Counted from the first letter of the stretch, positions 9,601 to 18,484 are shown. The stretch is 64,000 nt of DNA from JANXQG01 sp963804375 (GCA_963804375.1 CAWDQE010000018.1:1-64000), one strand, 5' to 3'. Program-made: numbers and translations. Notes: generated by a model from the sequence alone, not told the origin.

Positions 9601-10070
9601 CCTGTACCGCTCACGGCGTAGGTTCCACTGTCGTTGACATTGTAACCCAAGTAAAGGTTGGTCTCGTTGGCATTCCCGCCGGACTGGACAATGGCGCCGG
9701 CGCCGCCGATGGCGGAGTAAACGTCGGTTGCCGAGAACCCGCCGCCGCTCATCTGGACTGTTCCGCCCTTCGATCCGCCCAGCGAGAGGCTGCTGCAAGT
9801 CGCCCCCGTCTGGGTGATTGCCAAGACGCCTCCGTTGAAGACATAGGCGGCGTCGTTGCTGGTCGGCAACGTCCCGCCCCAGTTCGACGCCACGGACCAA
9901 TCGCCGGTGGAAACCGCCCAGGTATACGTGGCCGCGCGAACCGGCAGCGAGGCCATCAGCACGATGGCCGCAACGCTCGCAAAGGTAACGGCCGACAACC
10001 GGGCCGCTCGGCAACTGCTTCTCAGGGAGGTCTTGGCAAGCATTCTTCGTCTCAGGCATGCAAGTTTCAT
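6621..10070 (-). CDS. Giant autotransporter-type beta-strand PEP-CTERM protein
   Basis: About 1149 residues. Signal peptide (AAIVLMASLPVRA), then a long array of short repeats rich in GYSGTGSFTQSGGTN and DSGTYNLSGGA-like units, predicted to stack as a beta-solenoid. Near the C-terminus are two autotransporter-associated beta-strand repeats (PF12951/TIGR02601 type: GSLTKLDSGTLALAAANTYT and GSLNKIGSGVLALSGSNTYT). It ends with VPEPGTLALFGVGVGCLVGA, a PEP-CTERM signal, plus about 27 extra residues. There is no autotransporter barrel, so anchoring is by the PEP-CTERM route. Start choice between 10070 and 10043 is uncertain. A likely surface or matrix protein. Confidence 0.88.
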   Translation of the reverse strand: MKLACLRRRMLAKTSLRSSCRAARLSAVTFASVAAIVLMASLPVRAATYTWAVSTGDWSVASNWGGTLPTSNDAAYVFNGGVLAITQTGATCSSLSLGGSKGGTVQMSGGGFSATDVYSAIGGAGAIVQSGGNANETNLYLGYNVNDSGTYAVSGTGVLSFSYGYVGYSGTGSLTQSGGTAINVGGYNLEIAGNPGSSGTYTINSGQASVEYEYVGFAGTGTLTQTGGTNNVSEDVRLGWNAGSQGTYYLTSATLLPAGTLILGNSGAASFVQSGGAVIGTNTGAALSMGLCPGSTASYSLGGLGQLTMYDNETIGESGSASFTQSSGVNSVANWLILAANAGGYGSYTLNGGVLAASLESISSSAATASFRQTGGSNTTAFLNIVAGGRYVFSGGTLNINTGMNGLFDSGGLLGPGGGISNLGTLDFSNCTGTVLAGSNSIVDLSHAVLTNVGSMRFSIGANSLLTIPAGFNPSTAFRSYSCLAIVHTAGTTLTITAGQGFAGAGSINDPVNCQGGTITATASGFYRYINLDNGLVLSGNGNVNLGFLSTVPTSYTYGGVLTVNDALSGITGGTLVAGYQYVGSRGTGSFSQTAGSNTNLFLYLGYGTADSGSYGLGGGATLSTGASQYVGYSGTGNFTQTGGSNTVISGGALYLGYNTGSSGTYNLSGKAQLIGASYFGEPEYVGYSGSGSFIQSGGTNIASYGLDLGYNSGASGTYNLAGGSLSATENEDVGVSGTGTFTQSGGTNSISNSSELGIGSKGTYNLNGGVLIPQLLGGAGSAAFNFNGGMLQASSGFTTTLPMNLGTSGGGATFDTAGFAVTLSGSLSGPGSLTKLDSGTLALAAANTYTGNTLIGGGTLALGNSLALENSTLDTGGSGVLSYGTLTSATFGGLTGTGTLSLANTSSSAVALSVGNNNASTTFSGMLKGVGSLNKIGSGVLALSGSNTYTGPTTITLGKLVVDGWLPNSAVTVNGGTLGGTGHLSSGTVTAGGQIAPGNPLGTLHFSGGLVLSSGADMDFELDTPSTSSMISCSSLTLGGQQFSNFAFPYTANFAPGTYYLIEAGSSPSGTLGTSTSGTIDGYPASLAVKGNNLVLTVVPEPGTLALFGVGVGCLVGAGYVRRDSHRRKTASLVPVRGVEGSFKRGGY

Positions 10071-10138
10071 GGTTTCGTATCCGCATCTACAAGGTGAACA
10101 GGGATCACGCCTATCATCGAAATGATGCAAACCTCGCC

Positions 10139-11374
10139 TCAGCCGATCTCTCCAGCGTCCCGTCTTCGCTTTCGCCACGCGTACGCAGCGAAGCCGAGGG
10201 CACCGGCGGCAAGGAGGGCAAGGGTGCTAGGTTCGGGAACAGTCAGAGCAAAGATGGTACCGTCGTTGTTGGTACCACCGATGTAGGTCGTGCCATATAA
10301 CGTCGAACCGCTGAGCAGCAAGCTGGCATACGGCCATCCACCGTCGTTCGACACGCCGGTAAATGAATGCAGAATGCGGAAGCCGCTGCCATCGGTGTTG
10401 AGTTGAAAGACCGATCCGTTTCCCTCATAATCGCCGTAAGCCGCCTCCCCGTATATGGTTGAACCACTGAGAATCAAATCTCCAAATGGGTTCTTTCCAT
10501 CACTCCCAGTGAACGAATGCAGGATATCATATCCGCTACCGTCAATGTTGACCTTGAAAATAGTGCCGTCAGCACTGCTTCCCCCTCCGTACGTCATTCC
10601 ATAAAGGGTCGAGCCGCTTAGCGTGACGCTCCCCCAAGGCATTTCTCCATCGCTTGCGCCCGTGAATGAGTGTAGGACCGCAAAGCCGCTACCATTTGTG
10701 TTGACCTTGAAAACCGACCCGTCATCGTCGCTTCCACCGAACTGGGCCATTCCATAAAGGGTCGATCCGCTCAGAGCCAACGAACCGGTATCGGGATAGC
10801 CCCCATCAGTGGAGCCAGAGAACGAGTACACCACGCGATAGCCGCTGCCATTCGTTCCGATCTGGAAAACGGTGCCATCGCCTTGGCTTCCCCCGAGGTA
10901 CGTCGTGCCGTACAGGTTCGTGCCACCCAAGGTTAGATCAGAGTACGGACGCCATCCGTCCCCTGTACCGTCACTGAAGGCGTGCAGGACACTATAGCCG
11001 GTGCCTTGAGTTCCGATCTCAAAAACGGTGCCATCGGTATCGAACCCGCTGGTCGTGCCGTACAGAGTAGAACCGATACAAGTTAGACCCTGAGGCATTT
11101 GTCCGTTTCCATTCTGGTCTGGGAACATCATGAGGATACTGTATCCGCTGCCATTCGTTCCGATTTTATAGACTGTGCCATAGTCACCGCTGCCGCCCGC
11201 CCGACTCGTCCCGTACAAGGTCGAGCCACTAAGGACCAGGGCACAGTCGGGATTCAACCCATCACCAGGTCCACCTGTGAACGAATGCAGGACGGTGAAC
11301 TTCTGACCATTGGCAACGAACGACGCCAATAACATTGCTCCGAGAACGACTACAAAGCCTGTCATCCGATTCAT
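10139..11374 (-). CDS. TIGR03803-type repeat PEP-CTERM protein
   Basis: 411 residues. ATG at 11374 with GGAGA upstream and a signal peptide (GFVVVLGAMLLASFVANG). The body is eight or more tandem repeats of about 40 residues with the pattern GSTLYGTTxxGGxxxDGTVFxxxxxGSGYxVLHSFTG, the Gloeo_Verruco (TIGR03803) repeat, likely a beta-propeller. It ends with VPEPSTLALLAAGALGFAAY and AWRKRRR, a PEP-CTERM sorting signal. It is one of five PEP-CTERM genes in a row on this strand; the role is unknown beyond surface export. Confidence 0.9.
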   Translation of the reverse strand: MNRMTGFVVVLGAMLLASFVANGQKFTVLHSFTGGPGDGLNPDCALVLSGSTLYGTSRAGGSGDYGTVYKIGTNGSGYSILMMFPDQNGNGQMPQGLTCIGSTLYGTTSGFDTDGTVFEIGTQGTGYSVLHAFSDGTGDGWRPYSDLTLGGTNLYGTTYLGGSQGDGTVFQIGTNGSGYRVVYSFSGSTDGGYPDTGSLALSGSTLYGMAQFGGSDDDGSVFKVNTNGSGFAVLHSFTGASDGEMPWGSVTLSGSTLYGMTYGGGSSADGTIFKVNIDGSGYDILHSFTGSDGKNPFGDLILSGSTIYGEAAYGDYEGNGSVFQLNTDGSGFRILHSFTGVSNDGGWPYASLLLSGSTLYGTTYIGGTNNDGTIFALTVPEPSTLALLAAGALGFAAYAWRKRRRDAGEIG

Positions 11375-12033
11375 ATCGCTTCTCCAAAACAGAGGGAAAA
11401 TGCAACCGACACCGAGCATGGAAATACTGGCCGACGAACGACTGGCATCCGTCCCATCAAGCCGACGCCAAAACGGAGATTCGCTCAAAACCGAGAAGGA
11501 GAGCGTAAGAATCGAGGCAGAACTTCCCGGTCGAATCCGCTTGCGACGGGTTCAATGACGGAACCGGATTGTCGAAAGGTCCGCTGTTGGCCGGCTTCGG
11601 GCGGAACAATCCGACCGGAGTGGCAGCAAGGAGCGGACGCGCTGCCTCAAGGTGGGGTGAAGGCGGAAGGAGCCGCCAGTGCTGGATTTGGTTAGTATGC
11701 CTCCTCGCTCGAAAAATAGCAACCGTCGAGGTCAAGAGAATTCCGTCAAAAAGGCGGCCCAGCAATCCTAATGGCGGGTCTGAGACTACCATAAGGCATC
11801 AGATGAAGGCCCGCAATGCATCTTCTGGTCATAAAGCCATAACTCTTTAGCATCATTTCCAGCAGCATCTTGGCCTCGGCACGAGACCTCAGGGCAAGCA
11901 TTGCAGAGAACCGAACCGCCGAGTTTTATCAGACGCAGTCCGTCGATCAGCAACAACAGCAGCGGACCTGATCGTTTCCACTACATCTGCCAGGGCAGCA
12001 TGAATTCCTGTTGCGATGCCGACTCCAGGCATC
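11375..12033. other. Intergenic, no gene seen
   Basis: About 660 bp between a PEP-CTERM gene and the next minus-strand gene. Open frames here are short and lack coding character. No tandem repeat, tRNA or clear promoter was recognised. Confidence 0.5.
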
Positions 12034-12849
12034 TTATCGCAGCCCGCCGTCAGCCGCTCGTGCCCCTTGACGCAACCGCTGCAATAGCCAGCGATTGACG
12101 GCGTTAAAATCGTCCAGTGAGGCCGAGGTCGGCGTCCGGGCCCTTTCCTTCGCTGACTTGGTCAAGAGAGCCGCCGATTCCGGTGAAACATACGCCTGAG
12201 TCGCACGGGCTGCGATGGAGGAAACCAATAGCCGAAAGCCGTCCATTCGGGCGTTGGCATCAACCAAAAGGTCGGGAGTCGTGTCGCCCAAGGCTTCGGA
12301 ATAGTTCAATTCCCGTGAGAAGAGCCTCACGCCGAGCACTTGATCGGCGGGCTGGACAGCGAACACGTCGGCCAGATACTCGGCAGAGTCCTCGGTGTAG
12401 GTGGTTACCTTGAGTTTTACTTCATCCGCACTACCCGTCGTCTCCCAGTGCCGGAACGATTCCTTTTTCGTCGTCTTGGTCACTGCCATCAATCGTAGCG
12501 TGTCCCAACCGAGCAACATCTTGGCGGCGAGGCCGGTTGCACCCAACCAAAGGCCATCGTCAGCGATCCGGACTTGGTGCATTCGCACCGGCTTGATCAC
12601 AGGAATGACTTCACTCTGCGGCACGAGTTGGACCGCAATCCCTTTTTCGACACAGGCGTCTCGCAATCGCTGGGCCAACTCCCCCGACAAATTGGCCGCG
12701 AGGTAGCCATGCGATTTTCTGGCCTGCTGCCTGGCAGTGACTACCGGCAGTCCGAGGATCTCGATCAGCAGTCCAGCCGCGGTCTGCCAATCTTCGAGTT
12801 GGTAGACATCCTGGACAACGGCAAAGCGATCGGTGAGCGTGGTTTCCAT
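12034..12849 (-). CDS. Hypothetical two-domain cytoplasmic protein
   Basis: 271 residues from the ATG at 12849. The N-terminal 70 residues (YQLEDWQTAAGLLIEILGL, then GELAQRLRDACVEKGI) form an alpha/beta unit. The rest (WLGATGLAAKMLLGWDTLR, VFAVQPADQVLGVRLFSRE) looks like a sensor or membrane-independent alpha/beta domain. No signal peptide, no recognised catalytic motif. Start chosen at METTLTDRF; earlier in-frame starts give a poorer N-terminus. Function unknown. Confidence 0.6.
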   Translation of the reverse strand: METTLTDRFAVVQDVYQLEDWQTAAGLLIEILGLPVVTARQQARKSHGYLAANLSGELAQRLRDACVEKGIAVQLVPQSEVIPVIKPVRMHQVRIADDGLWLGATGLAAKMLLGWDTLRLMAVTKTTKKESFRHWETTGSADEVKLKVTTYTEDSAEYLADVFAVQPADQVLGVRLFSRELNYSEALGDTTPDLLVDANARMDGFRLLVSSIAARATQAYVSPESAALLTKSAKERARTPTSASLDDFNAVNRWLLQRLRQGARAADGGLR

Positions 12850-13102
12850 GGAAGTTGGGCTCGCAGTTTCTGCCAGCATAAGCGGGCACGCACCGCCACG
12901 CAAGTAGGCCAAGAGTCGCTTCGCCGAGTTCGGTCAGGCGGCAGTGGTCGAAGCAGTAGCGGGCATATAGGGCGAGAAGCAGGCGGCGATGCCCACGCGA
13001 AGGCCCAGCGACCCGGTTGTGTGGTGCGTTCGCAGGGGCGTACAATGGTCTTATGCGAGGGCAGGGGCAGACATTCTGCTCATTTGACCACAAGGTGCGT
13101 TT

Positions 13103-13855
13103 ATGAAATCAGCAAGCATCGGTCGAGACATTATCGGGGTGTCCGTAGTTGGACTTATTGCCCTCGCCGTGATTTGGCTTTTCTTTCCAGCCGACCCCAA
13201 CCGGCATCGCAGACAAGTCATCATCAGCATTACAATGGAGATGACTCAACTTGTGACTGCCCTCGAAGACTGTCGCACCAGGCTCGGCAACGGCCAATAT
13301 CCACCGGCTTCGACCGACGACCCGGTAGCCGTCAGGCAATTCCTCGCAAAGGCTTTTCCTAAGTACCACGGCGATCTGCCGGAAAAGTGCAAGAGCCTCG
13401 ACGCGGCCTCGTCGTTGGTCTTCTGGCTCGGGGGCATGACCGACAGCGATGGGAACATGATCGGATTCAGTGCTGATCCCGAGAAGCCATTCGACACCAC
13501 GAACAAGGCACGTATTGGCCCGTTCTTCGCTTTCGATCTCACGCGATTGCGAGACGAGGGCGGACTGCCGATTTATCTGCCGGTGATCAACAGCCCCCCA
13601 AGCGATCCTTACGTCTATTTCCGTCCCGATTCCAACGGCGAGTACCACGGTGCCTGGAAGAATTGCCGACCATGCCGTGATTCAGCGACCGGAAAGTGGA
13701 TGAACCCGAAGTCCTATCAGCTCTTTTCACCCGGCATGGATGGCAAATACGGCTCTGGTGTGCAGTATCCCAGCGGCACTGACTACGATGACCAGCGGCA
13801 AGACGACATGAGCAACTTTACGAACGGGGCGACTTTGGGCGACGATATGCCGTGA
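13103..13855 (+). CDS. Pseudopilin-like membrane-anchored protein
   Basis: 250 residues with a single N-terminal membrane segment (residues 11-29, GVSVVGLIALAVIWLF) and a soluble C-terminal domain. The end (YQLFSPGMDGKYG, then YDDQRQDDMSNFTNG) matches the C-terminal pattern common in planctomycete type II-secretion-like pseudopilins, where FSPG/FSAGxDxxYG precedes DDxxNF. No prepilin peptidase motif (G followed by FTxxE) is visible at the N-terminus, so it may not be a processed pilin. It is a lone plus-strand gene. Confidence 0.65.
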   Translation: MKSASIGRDIIGVSVVGLIALAVIWLFFPADPNRHRRQVIISITMEMTQLVTALEDCRTRLGNGQYPPASTDDPVAVRQFLAKAFPKYHGDLPEKCKSLDAASSLVFWLGGMTDSDGNMIGFSADPEKPFDTTNKARIGPFFAFDLTRLRDEGGLPIYLPVINSPPSDPYVYFRPDSNGEYHGAWKNCRPCRDSATGKWMNPKSYQLFSPGMDGKYGSGVQYPSGTDYDDQRQDDMSNFTNGATLGDDMP

Positions 13856-13957
13856 CCGCGGGCCCTCGCCTTCGTCGCTGTCGGCCCCGTCTCTTCCTGC
13901 ACCGCCGCAGCATGCACGGCAATCCTGCTCAAACCCCTCTCTTGCCGAGACAATATA

Positions 13958-14500
13958 TTAGATGCGATCACAGGGGCCATTCGGCACGCGTACGGCACCG
14001 GCCTGGCCATCAACATGGGAATGGGTCACTTCAGCACTGGCACGAGCCTGCCGGACGCACTCGTCGAGGTCGTCGGCGAAGTATGCCCCGATGGGTGTGG
14101 CCCGCATCGCAGCCCCGTTGCCGTGTGAGCCCATGCCGCCAAACACCGAAGGGGCCACGACTCGCCAATCCTCACCGTTGCTGATTCGCCGCAAGATCCC
14201 CTGTGCCGTGCCGCCGTATCCCCGTCTCGGATCGTCGAGGTATCGCCTGGCGAAAATCGACGCCAGATAGTCTTGGCCTACCGCCCCGTGATGGTGAAGC
14301 ACTTCAAGGACTCCCGCCGTCATGGCCGTGTCGTCGGTGTAGGACCAGGGTGGATCGGGAAGGCGGTGGGCGATGATTTCGCTGATAGCCTCATCTTCGG
14401 CCTTGAAAAACATCTGGCCAAAACAATCGCCTAGAAACGTCCCTCTCGCAGCCAAGGTCGCTCGCCGGAGTCTAAGATCGTGATCGGCAGGAAGGCTCAT
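13958..14500 (-). pseudogene. ADP-ribosylglycohydrolase, C-terminally truncated
   Basis: 180 residues covering only the N-terminal two thirds of an ADP-ribosylglycohydrolase (DraG/ARH family, normally about 300 residues), which removes ADP-ribose from proteins. Present: GTFLGDCFG, the metal-binding SYTDDTAMT (residues about 55-63), GNGAAMRATPIG and THSHVDGQAGAV. The frame then leaves family consensus and stops after about 14 residues, so the second Asp/Asp metal motif near the C-terminus is missing. Probably inactive. It sits at the far, decayed end of the cassette-like array. ATG at 14500; a GTG two codons earlier is possible. Confidence 0.7.
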
Positions 14501-14511
14501 CGTCACTCTCC

Positions 14512-14660
14512 AATCGCAGCAACCTCAGTCCTGCGAGCCGTCGCCGCCTCTTCCATCCCTCAAAGGTCGGTACTGCCGCTCAGTTTACCACACGCCCAAG
14601 GCCTGCACTACCAGGCGGCGACGTGGGCTGCGGGTGCGGCGGATTGACTCTGTTGTCTGT
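14512..14660 (-). repeat. Degenerate long attC-like site
   Basis: Shares the inner sequence of the long sites at 25.4 and 28.7 kb: a CTTCCATCC block, CAGTTTACCA and GGCCTGCACTACCAGGCGGC in the same order. Both ends have drifted: CCAATCG instead of CCAACGG, and no clean GTTGGC. It lies between the start of the glycohydrolase fragment and the 3' end of the phosphatase gene, as the intact sites lie between cassette genes. Confidence 0.45.
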
Positions 14661-15203
14661 CCGTGAACCGTCCTGGCTGCTATCCGCCTTCTGTCCTGCC
14701 GGCTCTTTCAAGGCATGCTCCCACTCCGTCAAGAGCGGCATGAACGCTGAATTTGGCCGGACACTGGGCCGCTTGGAACGCACGAACGCTAACGCCTCAT
14801 CTCGGGTCCAGTCGTGCTCGTGCATCAGGTAAGCAGTAGCGACCATGCCACTGCGGCTCACGCCGTTGTGGCAGTGGACGTAGACCGTCAGGCCAGCTTG
14901 GCGTTGGGTAGTGATGAACCCGACCAATCGCCTCAACCACTCGATACTTGGTGCGGGCGGTGCGTCCCGGATCGGCTCCCATAGGCAGACGCCTACCTGA
15001 TACGAGTCCTCTGATTCGCACAAGTTGATAACGGCCTCGGTTCCTGGCGGCGGCTCTGGTACATAACGGCCAACATAGAGCCCCTCCTCGATCAGGGAGT
15101 AGGGGACCTCGCGGTACGATCTCTCCAGCCACAACAGCCAAAGCCAGACGCCAAGGGACGCGACCAGTACGGCGAAGAGCAGATTGAGGCGGGGTCGTTT
15201 CAT
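14580..15203 (-). CDS. Membrane-anchored dual-specificity phosphatase
   Basis: 207 residues. One N-terminal membrane segment (LLFAVLVASLGVWLWLLW) and a DSP-type protein phosphatase domain. The catalytic P-loop VHCHNGVSRSGMVATAYLM (residues about 110-128) carries the CX5R signature. The last 25 residues (NPPHPQPTSPPGSAGLGRVVN region) are encoded by the attC-like repeat and resemble the tail of the gene ending at 20208. It probably dephosphorylates Ser/Thr/Tyr in the cytoplasm; target unknown. Flanked by attC-like sequence on both sides, consistent with an old cassette. Confidence 0.85.
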   Translation of the reverse strand: MKRPRLNLLFAVLVASLGVWLWLLWLERSYREVPYSLIEEGLYVGRYVPEPPPGTEAVINLCESEDSYQVGVCLWEPIRDAPPAPSIEWLRRLVGFITTQRQAGLTVYVHCHNGVSRSGMVATAYLMHEHDWTRDEALAFVRSKRPSVRPNSAFMPLLTEWEHALKEPAGQKADSSQDGSRTDNRVNPPHPQPTSPPGSAGLGRVVN

Positions 15204-15213
15204 TGACTGATGG

Positions 15214-15342
15214 CCAACGGTTCACGGCCCGACGCCGCCCCTACCAAGGCCACCAACGTCGAGCCGCTTCAATTATCCATCGCGAGGGCGGGATGCACAA
15301 GCGGGCGGCGGCCTGGGAAGCATGGTATGCACGCTGCCTGGT
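15214..15342 (-). repeat. Decayed attC-like site
   Basis: Starts with an intact CCAACGG (15214-15220) 10 bp above the phosphatase start and contains a GACGCCGCCC / GGGCGGCGGCC inverted pair. The opposite boundary, next to the stop of the upstream gene, is not a clean GTTGGC. Confidence 0.4.
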
Positions 15343-15726
15343 TCAAAGTGACGGAACACCGACGAGAAGCACGAATGCATACAACAGCCAATGGGCACCG
15401 AAGTACAAGAGACAATACGCCACTTCGCAGTCTCGCCACACTTTGTGCGTCCTTCCATCGACGTACACGACCACAAAGGATAAGATGATCCCGACGCTGA
15501 TGTACACAAAAGTGATCCAGGAAATGGCACGAGTTGGGACGGTGACGACCATGCTGGCCATGATGGTGATGCTTGAAGGCACCGTTGCCAGGGTTAGGAG
15601 GTCCTCCCTGCTGAAATGAAACGACTGGTGCCGCACCGCTGAAGCCCATATAGCACCCGCCAGAACGATTGCAGGAGCGATGAGCGTCGCCACGTACAAC
15701 CAGAGAACTTTTTCATAATCTGCCAT
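15343..15726 (-). CDS. Small four-helix membrane protein
   Basis: 127 residues, ATG at 15726. Predicted membrane segments: VLWLYVATLIAPAIVLAGAI, TITIMASMVV-like, ITFVYISVGIILSFVVVYV and CLLYFGAHWLLYAFVLLVGV. No recognised family. It sits between decayed attC-like sites, so it is probably an old cassette gene. Confidence 0.65.
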   Translation of the reverse strand: MADYEKVLWLYVATLIAPAIVLAGAIWASAVRHQSFHFSREDLLTLATVPSSITIMASMVVTVPTRAISWITFVYISVGIILSFVVVYVDGRTHKVWRDCEVAYCLLYFGAHWLLYAFVLLVGVPSL

Positions 15727-15732
15727 GGCAAC

Positions 15733-15856
15733 ACCAACGTAAGGTCGGACAACGCCAGCCTCGGCCCTCGCCGCAGCCACGTGCTTTCACGAAGAACTCG
15801 CAGCTATTCTACCGGGGGCCCCGAGGTCGAGCCAGCGGGTGGCGTTTACGGCGTAG
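15733..15856 (-). repeat. Possible decayed long attC-like site
   Basis: CCAACG at 15733, a GCCGCAGCC block, GCTATTCTACCGGG in the middle (compare TTATTCTACCAG in the 20.1-kb site) and TTTACGGC next to the stop codon of the upstream gene. The order matches the long sites, but the boundaries are degenerate. Confidence 0.3.
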
Positions 15857-15858
15857 CG

Positions 15859-16341
15859 TCAGACGCCTGCCTCGCCTGCGTGCGACCGCAGAAAATCCTT
15901 GAGCGCTGACGCCATGTCCGAAATAATCTGTTCTTCAGTCTGGTCGCCGTAGCCGTCGCGGGTAAGATCGATGGCGTCCCAATATATCCACGCTTGGTCT
16001 CTCAGCTTGCTTTTGGGCAGATCACCGGCATAAGCCAAATCGAACAAGGCACGAGCGATCTGCCTTGGAGTGCGGGTCGCTTGCTCCAGGGCGTCGAGAG
16101 CGTAACGCAGAACGAGCCATATGGCCTGCGTCTGGTCACAATCTCCAAGTATCTGGCGGAGAATCACGACCACATCCTGCGGATACTTCGACCCGGCGGT
16201 CGCCACATCGCAAATCGCAATCGGTGGCAAGTCGAAATTGTCGAGTTGGCGAATAGCCCAATGAACTGCATTGTCAACGGACAAGATGCCTATCTCCAAT
16301 GCGATCGCGACAGATTCAGCCTCGGTTCGCGGTGATGGCAT
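15859..16341 (-). CDS. Hypothetical cytoplasmic protein
   Basis: 160 residues from the ATG at 16341 (MPSPRTEAES). A longer start at 16371 adds ten residues. All-alpha, acidic: repeated amphipathic helices (VDNAVHWAIRQLDNF, QAIWLVLRYALDALEQA, QIISDMASALKDFLR). The Trp pattern is reminiscent of small immunity proteins of toxin systems, but no specific family is recognised. Confidence 0.6.
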   Translation of the reverse strand: MPSPRTEAESVAIALEIGILSVDNAVHWAIRQLDNFDLPPIAICDVATAGSKYPQDVVVILRQILGDCDQTQAIWLVLRYALDALEQATRTPRQIARALFDLAYAGDLPKSKLRDQAWIYWDAIDLTRDGYGDQTEEQIISDMASALKDFLRSHAGEAGV

Positions 16342-16628
16342 GGTGAAACGGCCTAGAATTGCGACAGACATCAACCACCGACCGTAGTATACGGCCACGC
16401 CAGCACGCGTGGCAATCGGCCGACAACAAGGCTGTTCGTGGCACCCTTTTACTTTTTCATCTCATGATCAATTTCTGTGGCGGTTCTTCCGCGGCAACCC
16501 CATCGCCGGCCTTCTGCCCTCTCACGCCCAGGTCGCTGGCAGGCTTGTGCCCAGGCAGGGCGAGTGGCGGCACTGGGCGGTTTGCCGAGCTGTTAGAATG
16601 CTTGACCCATTCTCGGGGGAAATGTGGG

Positions 16629-17199
16629 CTAATCAACTAGGAACCATCCCGGTTTGCCGGAGTTATGAACCATCCTAGCCATTGGCGGAATAAGATACCA
16701 TTTTAGGATATAACCGGGCCTACCTTTGTCAATAATATAGACGAACTCACCAGACCATAGGCAATACTTAGCCCTCGGAATATACCTCAGATACCGGGGA
16801 CAAAGTTCGTCAAGCGTTTCGGGATACCGCCCATTGTCCCTGTTGAAGTCCTCACACGCCGCATAAATGCGTTCACCATTTGCGGCCGCGATCGTGCATT
16901 GGATATACGAATTCCCATAAGCGATTACGAACGTCAAAACTGAAATCGCAATACTGAAAAGGGCAACTCTCCCTTTCGTCTTTCGGATGTATTCCACGAT
17001 ACTCACTAGAAACCAGATAGGGCAAACGCAAAACGACCATAGATAGTTTCCGCTGCCTATTACATCAACGAAGAACAGGGCGGCAGCCATCAATAGCAAC
17101 ATCATAAGTTCGCCACGCTTGGGTTTCCGAGACAGGGTGCCTGCGTCTGGCGTCTTCACATCTGCTGTCGGAGCTTTATACGGGTTCGACTCGTCCATC
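16629..17199 (-). CDS. NPYxAP membrane protein
   Basis: 190 residues, ATG at 17199. It begins MDESNPYKAPTAD, the Asn-Pro-Tyr-x-Ala-Pro N-terminus typical of many planctomycete membrane proteins. Three membrane segments follow (ELMMLLLMAAALFFVDVIG, WSFCVCPIWFLVSIV, VALFSIAISVLTFVIAYG), then a periplasmic domain with a pseudopilin-like stretch (AACEDFNRDNGRYPETLDEL) before the C-terminus. Role unknown. Confidence 0.7.
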
Positions 17200-17437
17200 G
17201 CTCTACTCCTGCTTCGTCGCTCGCCCAGAAGCCAGTCTACGCCCTCCAAGGCACGCTGCCAAGCGGCAGCTACGGCCTGGCCGGCACCCGCGGCCAGGCT
17301 CGTTGGGGCCGGGACAAGAGTCGGCAAGCAGCCCCGCTCCCGTCCGTACTACCAGCATTGCCAACACTTTGCTGGTGGTCGCTACAGTCGATTGGGTGAG
17401 GCCGGACACTGCCGGGGCAGTGCTGGGGACACTGAAT

Positions 17438-18484
17438 TTACTTCCTATCTCGACGCAAGTGCCCTTCAACCTTGTCGCCGGTCTCTATCGGCAGTACCTG
17501 CATCGTACGATCGACGCGGCAGACCGACTTTTCAGCACTTGTTTCTACCACGATAATGTCGCCAACGAAACGTGTCATGCCGTTGGTCGAACGATGCACT
17601 TGCAGTACATCGCCTTTTCGCAGCTTCTGATCAGAACCGACATTAACCTCTACCGTTTCAGGCTGCGAGACCGCAACCACCTGCCCTTCGATATGGAGAT
17701 GCACTGGGACCAGTTCTTCGCGGATAATGCGATCGCCCTTCGCGATAACTTGCTCAGGTGCCCGGGACAAGACCTTGCAGACGGAGCTTTCCGACTCAAC
17801 CTTAACGACTTCAATCCGGCCGACAGGGGGCCCGATGACACAATAACTTGGCTCGTATACCAGAAGGCGGCTTCCTTTCGACAGGCCATCTTCGGCACCG
17901 ACCGGCACTGTCACGGTAGCCTCGTCCACACTCTGCACCTTCCAACAATAGATTTTCGCCACCTTGTCGCCTGGCTGTATCGGTGTCTTGAGACGGTTGG
18001 CCCGGACTTTGCAGGCCAACCTGTCCTTGTCCGCCGTCACTACGTTGAGCTGGCCGACCTCGGCAATGCCCGTCTGCGTCTCGCGATAGACACGCAGTCG
18101 GTCTCCTGCATACAGAATCGAAAGCGAAACCTCGATGGCGTCGTTGCTTTTCACGCTTGTCACCTGGCCGACGAACTGCGACAGCCATCCAAACGGGATA
18201 ACCATGTCGCCTTCTTTCGGCAGAACCTTTGGCACAAGCGACACGACGCGGCAAACCGAGTGATTACGACCCGCGTAGAACAGTTCGAGTTTGCCAAGGT
18301 ACGTGTAGGTGTCATCGTGCCTGCGAACCACGGCCATTGCCAGGCCTTTTTGGAGGCCATCGGTGGACCCGCCCGAGATTTCGAACAGGTCTTGGCGAGC
18401 GATAAATGTGATTTCGCTAGGAAATCCGAAGCAGGTTGTGCTAGGGACAACAAGGAGTAACGCCAGAGAAAGGATTACCTTCAT
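17438..18484 (-). CDS. Secreted beta-barrel-repeat protein
   Basis: 348 residues. ATG at 18484 with AGGAG upstream, signal peptide LSLALLLVVPSTTCFG. The body is about four repeats of some 80 residues with the pattern GxxDGLxKGxxLxVxR, a strand with YLGxxxV, SVCRV and GDxV(I), likely small beta-barrels like the C-terminal domain of FlgT-type proteins. Examples are GGSTDGLQKGLAMAVVRR and GAEDGLSKGSRLLVYE. No enzyme motif. Exported, function unknown. Confidence 0.7.
   Translation of the reverse strand: MKVILSLALLLVVPSTTCFGFPSEITFIARQDLFEISGGSTDGLQKGLAMAVVRRHDDTYTYLGKLELFYAGRNHSVCRVVSLVPKVLPKEGDMVIPFGWLSQFVGQVTSVKSNDAIEVSLSILYAGDRLRVYRETQTGIAEVGQLNVVTADKDRLACKVRANRLKTPIQPGDKVAKIYCWKVQSVDEATVTVPVGAEDGLSKGSRLLVYEPSYCVIGPPVGRIEVVKVESESSVCKVLSRAPEQVIAKGDRIIREELVPVHLHIEGQVVAVSQPETVEVNVGSDQKLRKGDVLQVHRSTNGMTRFVGDIIVVETSAEKSVCRVDRTMQVLPIETGDKVEGHLRRDRK

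Noticed and set aside
8292..10097. Long open frame (about 600 codons) on the plus strand
   Set aside because: It lies entirely antisense to the giant beta-strand gene. Its composition is that of an antisense shadow of Gly/Ser/Thr repeats, and it lacks a ribosome binding site.
12611..13093. Minus-strand frame with a helical stretch (HRRLLLALYARYCFDHCRL)
   Set aside because: It overlaps the 5' part of the gene at 12034 in another frame and has no ribosome binding site or family match. It could be a remnant, but support is too weak.
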